Source: Piezodorus guildinii (lineage: Eukaryota > Arthropoda > Insecta > Hemiptera > Pentatomidae). From it: a stretch of 64,000 bases of DNA. This document shows, one piece after another, positions 23,920-35,535 of the stretch. The stretch spans positions 86,845,169 to 86,909,168 of the forward strand of contig CM041292.1 in assembly GCA_023052935.1 (NCBI GenBank), read 5' to 3'. A program made the translations under genes and the position numbers. The notes beneath the pieces were generated by a model. It was not told the origin of the DNA and ran no database searches. It was given only the letters and a program-made list of their open reading frames with translations. How positions within the stretch are numbered: position 1 is the first letter of the stretch; each line of letters begins with the position of its first letter.

Positions 23920-24678
23920 ATTTAAACCTATGCTTCTAATAACCTCATATTATGTACTAACAGTTTTTTGTTATTAAAGTTATGGCTTTTATATTTAGAC
24001 TATTACATGGTTATATTCCACAATAAGAGTTGCTTAAAACTAAATAAAAAAAATAATCTAATGAATTAAATGTTAAACAGATTTAAACGTGAAAATATTT
24101 ATCATGATCTCTGAAACCGATGGCGTTTGTCCACGACATTCTGTATGCATTGTGAATGTTAGGGCGATACATCAGCGACGTCAACCACTTAACAAGCGAG
24201 TGTATGAATAAATACCACGGCAGGGCCATGAGAGGCAGTTCCTTTGGATGCTAGCCAACAACCTTTTCCAATGCAAAACAACAATTTCCATCTTCATATT
24301 TGATGAATGTTGCTAAAACGAAGCTGGACAACTCTAACTACTTAACGAGATAGATAGACCGAACTCCGAACAGGTTTCAGTCCACTCTTGATTAACTTAA
24401 CAAAAGGATACCAGATGATGAGTAAACAGTGATCTCCCCACTCACCCATGTAGTTAAGATTTTGATTATGAAAACTTTCAACAGCTGCTTGAATTTAAAA
24501 CGAGCTAGGATCCTGATACCCTAGACCAAATTCATGTAAAGCAGACAAAATTACGAAATATCTACATTATAACAGCAATTAGATCAATTTACTAATAAAT
24601 AAATGATATATTTAAATTTAAAAGGTTTCCTTGTATCTTTTCATGATTTCTATCAATTAAATTCAATACATTACAATA

Positions 24679-24825
24679 TTTTTTAATGATGGAGTTTTGT
24701 TGACCGTTGAGATAGATGAGGAAGATGGTTGGGGGTGCGGTCATAAATTAGATACACACATTTAAAATAAGTGCTATTTTAATTATGTGCCGACGTTTCG
24801 GCCTACAATGTGGTCCTTCATCAGG
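24679..24825 (-). repeat. Repeat family D, copy 1
   Basis: Minus-strand order: CCTGATGAAGGACC, TAGGCCGAAACGTCGGCACA, ATGACCGCACCCCCAACCAT, CTTCCTCATC, CAACGGTCAACAAAA. The first two blocks form the stem-loop motif seen at 21,556. Related copies are at 38,339-38,492 and, as a palindrome, 58,368-58,645. No ORF. Confidence 0.75.
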
Positions 24826-25059
24826 GTTGTCTCTGAGAAGCTGCCTAAAGGAGTCAACTCTGAAACTCTCATCTACAATATTTTTTATGTTTATTAATCT
24901 TTTATTTTTTTTAAGTTTTAGATGTGGGTAGTAGTTAACTGCCCTCCTACCTACCTCCTGATTAGATAAAAATATGAGAATGTAAAAAGTAAATTGCCAT
25001 CCACTACTGAAAATGTCAGCTCTGTGGGAATCTGTTATGTGGGCAATATAAGAGGTAGA

Positions 25060-25540
25060 GGAATTTTATTTATTTTTTTTGTTTTTAAACATGTTTATTG
25101 ATATTTACAACTGTATTATATACCTGTATACATCAGGTAAATGTGATGGAAATATTTAACTGACATGAAATACATGTAGAGACACTACCCATTGGCAGCA
25201 CTCTAAAAATATTCTAAACTATAAGGTGCCGGGACCATCTTATTTTCAGACGCCTCGGAGGATTATCGGGAATCGTAGAGGATGATAGGATTAAAATTAG
25301 TGGGTTAGAGTGGGAATAGAGTTTTTCATTGAATGATTGATACCTGGTTCGTACTAATTCAGTAACATATGGAACATTAAGGTCTTTATGGATGAGTTTA
25401 TTCGTGACAAAGAAAGGAGCGTTAAGGATTTTACGAAGGATTTTGGATGGTAAGGATTGGGTTCGAGAAGAATATGATAGTTTAATAGAGCCCCATAGCT
25501 CTATAATGGAATATAATTGTAAGATAAAGAAAATCCTTCT
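25060..25540 (-). mobile_element. Jockey LINE 3' end (5'-truncated)
   Basis: The minus strand encodes the last ~105 residues of the Jockey RT: IIELWGS, SKILRKILNAPFFVTNKLI, then PPRRLKIRWSRHLIV and a TAG at 25,214-25,216. A ~150-bp 3' UTR follows, containing GAGTGCTGCCAATGGGTAGT, which matches the 60.8 kb copy (GAGTGCTACCAATGGGTAGT). The tail is A-rich near 25,065-25,090. Confidence 0.87.
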
Positions 25541-25559
25541 TTTCCTGACTGAGTGTGAT

Positions 25560-28503
25560 TTTTAAAATAAAAATAAATCTCTCTCTTGATTGGATTTAGT
25601 TACATAACTGTTTATTTGTTTTAAAACAGGACGATGTCATACACTAAAGAATAACGTTGGGAATTAGAATTAGTAAATATTATCTATCACTCATTTCTAT
25701 GAATAGACAGAGCTTGTACAATTAATTATATTGTAACTTGTACAATAATATTAGTAATACAAATTATGAGCCATTTTAGACATAAGCCTACTCAGCAACA
25801 TGCTCTATGCCCACAATAATATGGTCCACTGATAGTTAACTCAAGTTGAAGGCATACTAAATAATATTAAAAACAAATTGTCTTCGAGTTCCGACTATAT
25901 TTTGCAATGTTACCATTTTAATCTTGTAATAAATGTATTTCCTACATTTATAAAATGACTTTGCGAATCTTTGTGATCAGTTAAGAACAATAAAAACAAC
26001 AAGGCTTGGAAAATATAAATTGTAATTTATAAAATATAAATATAAATATAGATTGTAAAAAGGAAACAGAATAACTGTAATGCTAAAATAAAACGGCATT
26101 TTAAAGTTAGGCAGGCAGTCATGGAAGATAAATTATAACTCACCGATATATACTATAGAGAGCCATGTGAGTTTAATATTTTTAAGCCTAAATTACACGT
26201 CGCACAGTGGGGCCGTATCGAAAACGGATTAACATAAAAACCTGGTATTGGTCTCATTCGACTCAGAATAGAAAAATACATCAAGTTCAACGGTCTTATT
26301 GAAGTTTTGAAGAAAATTAAATAACTAATTAGAAAATCAAAGCCTATTGGCAAGATAAAAATTTCGGAAATTTTCGTAATTGGTTGCACTAATAAAAACT
26401 ATTTCAAACAAGTATTTTGAGTGTATATTGAAATTAAATAATACTTACAAATAAAAATTCAAGGAAGTTTAAAAGACTGGAGAATTTCGTAAATAATTAA
26501 ACTAGAGATTCAAAGTTAAAGCTTGCTCAAATTGAAAAGAAACTTACGATTTCATATTCAAGGAAATTATATTAACAGTTGCTTAGTTGATCACTGATTT
26601 CCAGGTGCTTTTTCTTTGGTTGGGTCTCATGTTCGTGATAAAAGGATCTGAAGTCTCCAGTAGGTGGATCGTCTGGATTCGTCGTATGTTATGTGAAAAA
26701 CATATTCATTTTCTATCCACTCGCTGAATATTTTTCTGAACCTTGCCCGGTCCCGATTTACCTTTTTATTGAAATGAGGCAAAAACTCTTACTTAGAGCT
26801 GTCGCCATTGTAGAAATGTTTTCCTCGTCAAGTTCAGGGTGATTTCGTCGAAGAAATACGTCGAAGTTTGTACCACCCCACAATCACTCACACAAATCGC
26901 GGTATTTAATTTTGATTTAGCTCATGGCTAGACAACGTTAGCAACTAGACTGAACTGGAATTAAAAGTGTTTTGGCGTGGGTACATGTAATATCTGAGCC
27001 AATAGAGTAAACAAAATAGTGCAACAATTAAAGGGGTACTCTAATTCTTTTTTTTCTTTGCAGTATTATGATCGGATAGGCAGATGGGTTTCGTTCTAAT
27101 ATTTATTATAACACGTCTATTTTGAGAAAATATCTTCCCTATCCCGGAGGAAAGGGGAGCTTTTTTTTGTTGCACTACCTTTTCAAAATGTTTACGGTAG
27201 TTCCTAACTTTGGTCTGGTTACGTGATCAAAAATATTTTTTTGACCAATTCGTCTTAGGTGTGACATATTTAAACATCCTAGAACAAGAATAAAACATTA
27301 GAATTATTTTACAATTTTTCCCAATTATATAGCAAACTCTGAATGTTAGGTGTAATTCAAGCAAAACTTCCACTATCTTGATTTTAATCCTCAATAAATG
27401 GGGTTTAAAAAAATAAAATAAAGAAACTGATTTACTCATTGTTCGATGTTTTATACCTGATGCTATAAAGTTAAATTAGGCTAAAAATATGTAGTTTGAA
27501 ATTTTGTCAGAAATTTAGCATCATATATAACCAGTTTGGTATCCCCTATAGTATTTTATATATCTTTTGCACTTAGGAAGTAAAATATTCACAATACAAG
27601 TTTTAGCATCCCTTATAAAGATTTCAGAATATTACCCAATATAAAAATAACTGTTTCGATACCTACCTTGATCCAAGGGGCCAACAAATGGTCACTTAGC
27701 TGAAGCCCGGAGATGGCAAGCTTGCTGAAAAATTACCCAAACTACCGAAGGCAATTCAATTAACAAGCTGCTTCCTGAAGCGATAGAGGAATGATGGACG
27801 GCTATTTGCGGCTCAATGGAAAATCATTCTCATCAAATACTCCTTTGACACCACATCCTATCTAATATCCCCATCAACATTCTATCAATTTTGCGGAAAC
27901 GTATTCAGGAATAACATTATCTAACCACTGATAAGCTAATTCTCAAAAAATATGTCAAAAGACATATGTATTTTATATTTTGTCATATTTGTAGAACAAT
28001 CTTTTAGCGCAGTGGTTTCCAACTTGTAGTCAGCGCGATGCCATTGGGAAATTAGTTTAAATTACCTTCATGAAAAATATTTGCGAAGTCTTTCATAACA
28101 AGAATCACTTTCGAATTTCACAGGCTCATCAAACTGCGCGTGGTAACTGATAGTAAATAGTTACCTATAACAATGGTATATAAAATAAGTAACAATGTAT
28201 TGCGGAGTGTGGTGGGTTCTTATATACCTGGGTCTAGCATATACTTACTATATTGGGTTATCTTTAACAATTTATTTCGATCGCGGTCATTCAATTTTTA
28301 GTTTCCTTTTCCAATAACAAAAGTTTCTGTTTGTCGAATATGCCTTAAAATTAATGCCACGATTTGGAATAGGCCACCACCAATTTACCAATTTACTTGA
28401 TTATTTATCATTGAAATCAAGATTGAGAACTGCAATTTTCTAACGCTCTCTTCAAGGACATAAGTGTTCTTCAAAAGAAATCGAATATATATATATATAT
28501 ATA
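25560..28503. other. Unassigned AT-rich interval
   Basis: The longest stretch with nothing recognised. Short ORFs at 26,153-26,389 and 27,227-27,439 (both minus) have no family signature. A (TA)n run at 28,486-28,503 was the target of the mariner that follows. Confidence 0.45.
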
Positions 28504-29402
28504 TTGGGTTGATGCAAAATTAATGCAGGTTTCCTCTATTGCAATATCTTAATTCCAATTGTGTAAACAAAGCTAATCCTAACATTGATCATTATTATAC
28601 CAAAACAAACCTTATCTAATACCCTCTCTTTCACCATGAATTTGTTTAGTAAAATCGTTTTGTTCAGTGTGTTCAAAGGTCTTGAATCGAAAATGTCAAA
28701 GTGCGATTTTCGTCAAATTTATTTTTACGAATTTAAATTAGGGCGCAGCGCTGCGCAAACGGCTCGTAATATTAATGAAGTGTGGGGTCAGGGGGCTATT
28801 AATGAGTGCACGGTGCAGCGTTTGTTCCAGAAGTTTCGCAGAGGAGATTTCGACCTCGAAGACAAGGAAGGTCGGGGCCGTCATCTTGCTCTGGACAACG
28901 ACCAGCTGAGGTCAAAAGTGGAAGAAGACCCAACCAAAACCACACGAGAAATGGCGGCGGAACTCGGAACTCAAAAATTGCAACGTCTTTGCCCAGCATT
29001 GATGAATCGGAAGGGGCCGATCCTGCTCCACGATAACGCCAGACCACACGTTGCACAACCAACGCTTCGACGACTGCACGAGTTGGGCTACGAAGTTCTC
29101 CAACATCCGCCTTATTCACCTGACATCTCTCCTACAGACTTCCACTTTTTCAGGCATCTGGACAACTTTTTGAGGGAAAAAAATTTTCAAAACCAGGACG
29201 ACATTGAAAATTCTTTTCGCGATTTCATTGAGTCCAGGGATTCGGATTTTTTTTCTGGTGGAATAAGAAAGCTTTTTGAACGTTGGCAAAAGTGCATTGA
29301 TTCAGATGGAAATTATTTTGATTAAATATATATGGTTAAAGTAAAGATATGGCGTATTTACAATACATACTAAAAACCTGCATTAATTTTGCATCAACCC
29401 AA
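28504..29402 (+). mobile_element. Mariner deletion derivative, copy 1 (899 bp)
   Basis: Inverted termini: TTGGGTTGATGCAAAATTAA and TTAATTTTGCATCAACCCAA, extended by TGCAGGTTT/AAACCTGCA to 29 bp with no mismatch seen. TA duplications lie at 28,502-28,503 and 29,403-29,404, in a (TA)n microsatellite. The element is about 400 bp shorter than a full mariner because of one internal deletion shared with the 46.5 kb copy. Confidence 0.95.
28693..29325 (+). pseudogene. Internally deleted mariner transposase
   Basis: A 210-residue open frame beginning MSKCDFRQIYFYEFKLG (the in-frame ATG at 28,585 is upstream of the usual mariner start). It contains the paired helix-turn-helix region (ARNINEVWGQGAINE, then FQKFRRGDFDLEDKEGRGR), then jumps directly at 28,959-28,972 to QKLQRLCPALMNRKGPILLH. 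HDNARPHV and YSPDISPTDFHFF follow with 34 residues between the two Asp. Full mariner transposases are about 345 residues. The missing ~130 residues include the first catalytic Asp (normally in a DEKW motif), so this cannot catalyse transposition. It could still bind termini if expressed. The junction lies in the tandem repeat GGAACTC-GGAACTC. Confidence 0.92.
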
Positions 29403-29404
29403 TA

Positions 29405-29927
29405 CATATATTATATGTATATGCATATATAATTTAGGGGGTCCTTTCAGTTATACTGATTGGATGAAATTGTCTACACGAACAATTGTTTGGGTCTATT
29501 GGTTTAGCATATCGAATCCGTCATTCGATTTCATCTGAAGTACATTTATTTAAGTCCACATTTGATTTCAGACCAAATCAAACTAAAACATTTCTTTCCC
29601 GGTAAGAAGGGTGCTATTAATATTGTAAAAAAAAAAATACATGCTAGAATTTAATGCAAAAGAAACCAAGTAAATCGGTTTTGTAAAAAATCAATTACAG
29701 ATTTTTGCACTTCCTGAACAATTGTCAAAAATGGAAAAGTATGTTTTGGAAACAATGCCTCAATTATTAGGAGGTGTGTTGTTTTCTAAGCTATCATTAA
29801 TTGATATTATCTCGCATTTAATTGTATTTGATTTTTTCTCACTTACTAACTGGAAAAAATTAGATCAAAATAAAAGAAATCTTTTGAATATTGCATTAGA
29901 AAGAAAAAAACAATGTTGAGGATAATT
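29405..29927. other. Unassigned interval
   Basis: AT-rich. The ORF at 29,722-29,919 has no recognisable family. Confidence 0.4.
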
Positions 29928-30366
29928 TTTACTTTCACTTACCTATCTATATATGAAATATAAAGTAAGGAAAAGTATTGCGATCGTGAAATTTTCGAAT
30001 TCCGGTTTTCAACGAAAATACACGTTTTAGGGTCCCCTGAGTCCTAATAACCAACTACCCAAAAAGGTCTGTGAGTGTGTGTTCGTGTGGGGTAACTCCC
30101 GCGCGTAAACGAAAAGTCCTATGGAACTGAAATTTCAGATTTAAGACAACTATACACCCGAGATGTTACAGAAACTTTTTCATAAAAATAAGCTAACCAG
30201 AAGAGCCACTTTATACCATGCATTTTGTACCTTTTTACGATTTTCTCGAAAACGGCTCTAACGATTTTGATTAAACTCTATATATCGATGTAAAATTTAA
30301 TGGGCTTTAATTTGATGAATGTTTAATTCTGATTGAAATAGTCCGACAGGGCTTAAATGCCGTCTA
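29928..30366 (+). repeat. Repeat family A, copy 6 (3'-truncated)
   Basis: Begins ACTTTCACTTACCTATCTAT, then AGTAAGGAAAAGTATTGCGA, the GTGAGTGTGTGTTCGTGTGG tract, ATGGAACTGAAATTTCAG and GATTTTGATTAAACTC. It breaks off after CAGGGCTTAAATGCCG. Confidence 0.78.
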
Positions 30367-30976
30367 AATCATATCTCATGATGACTTTTTTATTTCAATA
30401 TTTGTACATACGTCGTCTTATCTTTTAAATGAGGATCAGATATATTCAGTGGATGTACATTCTTCGTGTAAACAAATAATGATGAAAAACAAACCAGCCG
30501 TAATGTAAATTTTGCAAGAGCTACAATTAAAACATTTTTGTTAAGAATAGAAAACTAGGAATGGTAGTGGAAGAGCAAGTTCGTGACTGGAACAATACCT
30601 AAAATATGTGAGTTTCTCATTAAGCTCTGCTAACAGTTCATTTGCAACTTCGACTTCTTCAAGAGGTGAGAAAATACTTCATAGAAGTTAAGTTTGTAAT
30701 TAGTAAAAAAAACAAAAAAAACATACATAAATATGCTGAAAACTATTTACTGTTCCCCAAAGATTAATCATGAAACTTTATTGCCCTGTCATGTTTAAAA
30801 AACTTCAGATATTGCCCTTAGATTTACATTTCAATCAGATTTAAAAAAATAAAATATATGTAAAATCAAAACAATTTAGTTTGAAAATAAAAGAACAAAA
30901 GTCAAGATTATGAGTCGAAAGATATCAATGGATCAAGAAACACGACCCACTTCAACTCGTTCTATTTCGTCTGTTA
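30367..30976. other. Unassigned interval left of the LTR element
   Basis: AT-rich, with no feature recognised. The last bases before the LTR element are GTCTGTTA followed by the CGCG target site. Confidence 0.4.
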
Positions 30977-30980
30977 CGCG
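30977..30980. repeat. Target-site duplication CGCG (left)
   Basis: Four bases directly outside the left LTR, identical to 38,103-38,106 outside the right LTR. A 4-bp duplication is usual for insect Gypsy-type integration. Confidence 0.85.
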
Positions 30981-31440
30981 AATTAACGAACTCACAACAG
31001 TATATGCTTAGAAATAGTCTTTATTCTTCTTCAAATATTACATGTGTGAAGTCTACCTTGAGACTCACCAAGAGGAATGAGGGAATGAATTTGTGTGGAT
31101 TTACTTTGGGTATAAATAGGATTTTGAAGGAAGGAGGGGAGCTAATACTTCGGTGTGGTCTAACATGTGGTGGCCAGGGGCTCTCTGATCTAGATCGAAA
31201 CTAAAATGCAAGTGGACAGCATGAATAGGACCGGAAACATAAACATCCAAGTTCTGTCACTTCTGTGACAATTCAGCGGTAACTTTATGACTCTAGAATG
31301 TGACCTGACCCTGAGAAAAGGGATGGTTAGGGGACCTTTCTTATGAGTTAATAATAGACAATTGTTTAAGCTACAAAAATACGTTAGATAAGACATAAAG
31401 TTTTATCATAAACGTTAATAATATTAGTCGTCTGTTAATT
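30981..31440 (-). repeat. 3' LTR (460 bp)
   Basis: Direct repeat of 37,642-38,102. On the minus strand it contains TATTTATACCC (TATA-like) about two thirds along, and then the polyadenylation signal AATAAA (plus 31,020-31,025). The short minus ORF 31,190-31,396 is repeated in the other LTR and is not a gene. Confidence 0.95.
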
Positions 31441-31451
31441 CCTCCTTTCCT
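31441..31451 (-). promoter_or_regulatory. Polypurine tract (plus-strand primer)
   Basis: On the minus strand the purine run AGGAAAGGAGG directly abuts the 3' LTR, the expected position for priming plus-strand DNA synthesis. Confidence 0.82.
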
Positions 31452-31577
31452 AAAAAAGCGAGGGCCTCCGAGCTTATAATTTGAGATCAGGTTTACATAT
31501 AATTTTCTTCGCATCAATTTGGGGGGCTCTAAGTTTTTCCATTTTGTCAAGGAAGGAAAAAGAAGGGTATTGGTCAT
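31452..31577 (-). pseudogene. Possible C-terminal relic of a lost last ORF
   Basis: A minus frame starting at 31,577 (MTNTLLFPSLTKWKNL ... GGPRFFRKGGIN) runs through the polypurine tract into the LTR. Gypsy elements often end their last ORF on the polypurine tract in this way. It may be the final ~45 residues of the ancestor's pol or env, left after loss of the rest. This rests on position and style only; I recognise no family motif. Confidence 0.35.
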
Positions 31578-34500
31578 AGGATTTAGGATTTTACATTTGT
31601 TTCTGTGTATCTTATGAAATAAAATTTCTTAAATTTAGTTTACATGAGATATTTAGATACATTAATCGATTTACATATTTGAATTCACTTATCTAAGCTT
31701 ATTAAAATCATAAGTCCATTCGTTAATGAGAATTAACAATTTCATGTAATACATATATACATTTTTCCTTTGTTTTTGTAATATTGTAGTTGTTTTTTGT
31801 TTTTTTGCTTAAATATAGCTAATATATATTCAGATATTAATTACAAAATGTGTAAACAAATAAAATGGATGTATACATACAATAAGATAAGACATAATAA
31901 TACAAAACCAGTATTCTAGTTACTAAACCTATTTACATAGTATATTTGACGGGGACTTGTCTTGACAAACAAATATTCGTTAAATTATACTTCTAAATCC
32001 TTATCTAACATAAGTTTTTATTATATTTTATTTCTTGATTCTCTTATAAAATTAATATTAGTTATTTATACAAAATTAAACGCAATTTCTTCACTTATAA
32101 ATATAAGTAAACCTAATTTTCCAATTTTACTTAAATTATTATTAAATTAAAATCATAATATTAAATTGTTATCAATATTTAGAAATAATAGCATACAATA
32201 GTAATGATATTTAATATTGTTAGAAAGTATAAAATAGTTATTGTTATCAATATTGTTTAATAATAATTTGTATAGTTAAGTAATAACTTCTTCTTATTAA
32301 TCAATACTTTTGAATAATAACATACAATATTCATGATAATTAATATATGGGTTAATAAAAACATAATAATCAAGATTGAAAATAATTACATAAATACTAA
32401 ACATTATTTTAGATATATATATATATTTCAAATATTTAATTATTTGCTACTGTTTACTAACAATCAATATTGTTAAATTATAACTCATATTGTAAAAATA
32501 ATAACTTATATTAATAAAATAAAAATAATAATAGTTAAGCAACTACTTCTTATTAGTCATCGATACTGTTAAATAGTAACATATAATATTGATTATAACC
32601 AATATCAAGATTAATAATAACATAATAATCATTAAATAATTACTTAAATATTAAACATTGTTTGTTTGTTGTTGTGTTTTTTTTCTTAATTTATTTAATA
32701 GTTTATGATTGTTTACTAATTATCGATATCGTTAAATTACATACAATATTTATGATAGTCAATATGGTTAAATAATATCGTGTTATGACAATAATAATCA
32801 ATATGATAGAATACTAACATACAATATCATTAATAATAAGTTACAAAATCATATATCGATAATTTACAACACATCAGAAACACAATTAATCTTATTAGAA
32901 ACATTGATTTTACATTTTGCCAATTCAGCTAACTGCTTATTAATTTATATTTTATCATACTTTTAATTTTTACATTTACTAATCTATCCTTAAATATTGC
33001 TTTGATTAATACCTTTGATATTTATACATTTTATTTTATTGAATTTTATATAACCATATTTTTCACTTTTCTAGTTTCCTTCATAATTCTTATATTCTAC
33101 TTATACAATATTTATTATTTCTATTTATTCTTACATTACTTTGAATATAAAATATTATTATTGTTGTTTTTTTTTTTATTAAATAGTCATGTCCCATTTT
33201 GAAGACAATAATTATAATAAGTAAGTTTTCTGTCTTTAACTATACTACAAGAATGTAACTAAAACTTTGCTATACTTAATATTTAATTTCCACCATGTAA
33301 TTGCCATTTTATTTTACCTACTTTTATTACGGCTTTATCCAGTTAAATAGACAATAATTACAATCAATATTAGTTGTTTGTTAAACGAAACCACAACTAC
33401 AAACTACGATTTTTTTTTTTTTTATTTAGATTTTTTCTTCTTATATGTTATAGCGTATTATTATAGCATTGTTTTCATTAATTGGGAAATAATATAATAT
33501 AACATTTTATTTTATCTATATTTATATATACATATATATATATATTTTTTTTTTTTTTTATTTACGTTAAATTAAAGTTAAAACTCATGTTTTATTTATT
33601 TATTTTTTTTTTTTTGTTACTGTTTTGTATAAAACTTTATTTATTTTTTATTTATTTATCAAAGTACCTTTAATAAGTAATTTGTTCATTTCTTCTAAGA
33701 TTGGATTTTAATCCTTATAAGTATTTTTTTTATTTTTAATATAATGCAATTGATTGCTGAATAAGACAATTTTAGAAATTTGCATTTCGATTGTTATTTG
33801 CTCGTAATTAATAAATATAAATAATTTTTTGTAAAATAAATCATTACAATTCTGATTGATTGATTGAAAATTATTTTTCTTTTTTTTGTTCCTCTAATTA
33901 TAATAATTTTCTTTATTTATTCTTGTGAATAATTTTTTTTTTTTTTTTTTCGTTATATATATATTTACTTAAATAATTGTTAAATCACTCATTGATAGAC
34001 AATGATTTTTATTTCTTTAATTATTGTTATTTTATTCATTTATTTTATTATTTATTTTTAGTATTATTATTATTATATAGATATATATTTTTATTTTTTT
34101 TTTTATTTATTTATTTATTTGTTTATTTTACCTATACAAATTACAATTGGCATGAATTGTTAAATAATTAATCCTTTATCTCTCGTTTCTCTATTTTATA
34201 TATATAATTTTCTTTTAAAATATTTTCTATACTAATTCTTTTACATTCCCTTTTAATTTATTAATTATAATTTCATTCTAACTCTTACAATATTATTATA
34301 AATTATATTATAAACATACAAATAAATTACAATATTATACTATTGTAAAGTAATGTGGTTTATACCATAATTATTTCTTTCTTTAAAATTATTTTATTTA
34401 TTTTTATATTTTTTTTTTCTTTGCTATATATGAAGTAAGAGTGGATTTATTTATTATTATTATTTCGTCAATTATATTCAATTTCGTACTACTTATTTCA

Positions 34501-35440
34501 TGTTTTCTTCAAATATAATAATTACGATTATTTAACGAAAATATGTAATTAACTCATCAAAATACGTACTAATAACATGAATATTGGAAATTCGGAAATG
34601 TTTTTGTTTATATCCTTACATTTAATTTTGAGCTATAAATATAATTTCAAACATATATATTTTTCTTGCAACTCATTCAATACCCGTTTTTGCCGGTTTT
34701 CTAGTGACACACTATGAAGTAATGTAACATTCAGAAATTTTAAACTATGTTATCATTTAATCGTTAAATATTCAAAGATAATTTTTTTCTATTTCGAGTA
34801 TGAATATTTTTTTTCATTTAATTAGTTTATCTAAAAGTTTAAAAATTTCATTTTAACGAATTCAATTAAATATTTGTTTGGTTAAAATTTAATATGACAA
34901 TTTTAATATAACAATTCAATTAAGAGCAAAAGTCATTATTATGTATCGTATACTAGCAATTATACTAACATAATAATCACAATTTTCATAAATTTAAAAT
35001 AGTGTATTTAATTTTTTTAATATTTAAATTAAAACCATTTGAGGAAGATTTTTATGTTATGGGTCAACTGTTAAATTGAAAATCGCAAAACATACGTGTA
35101 TAATTATAAATTCTTCTCAAGAAATTAAAATTTATTTTTTTTTTATTTATTTTTAATTACTTACTTATTTGTTTATTCACTTATTTATTTTTACCTTTTT
35201 TTTTCTTATTTTTTATTTATTTTTACTTATTTATTTTTACTACTTATTTATTTTTGTTTAGTCATTTATTTATTTTTACTTATTTATTAATTTTTACCTA
35301 TTTCTTTATTTTTACTTATTTAATTATATATTTTCTTATTTATTTATTTTTACTCATTATTTTTACTTTCTTATTTATTTGTTTACTTCGTTAATTTTTT
35401 TTTTTTTTAATTATTTGTTTTTACCTTCTTTTTTTTTCTT
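31578..35440 (-). other. A-rich ORF-poor core of the LTR element (pol missing)
   Basis: About 3.9 kb made largely of A-rich sense-strand sequence with many degenerate AAATAAATAAAAGTA-type runs, densest at 35,130-35,440, and T-runs on the plus strand at 33,412, 33,546, 33,931 and 34,094. No minus-strand ORF of 60 residues or more lies inside it. The plus-strand ORFs (31,962; 33,002; 33,977) are Phe/Tyr/Leu-rich shadows of the base bias. The same sense-strand A bias is present in gag. Confidence 0.7.
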
Positions 35441-35502
35441 TTACTTCTTTATTTTTTCCTGAATTTTACTATTGGGTTTAAAGTCCTGGTCACGTCCGTT
35501 TT

Positions 35503-35535
<33 letters not shown>

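Noticed and set aside
28799..29119. Overlapping ORFs on both strands in the mariners (28,799-29,119, 28,806-29,036, 46,814-47,113)
   Set aside because: Shadows of the transposase frame in other frames.
31578..35440. Plus-strand ORFs inside the LTR element (31,962; 33,002; 33,977) as genes
   Set aside because: They are Phe/Tyr/Leu/Ile-rich translations of T-rich sequence antisense to the element, with no motifs.
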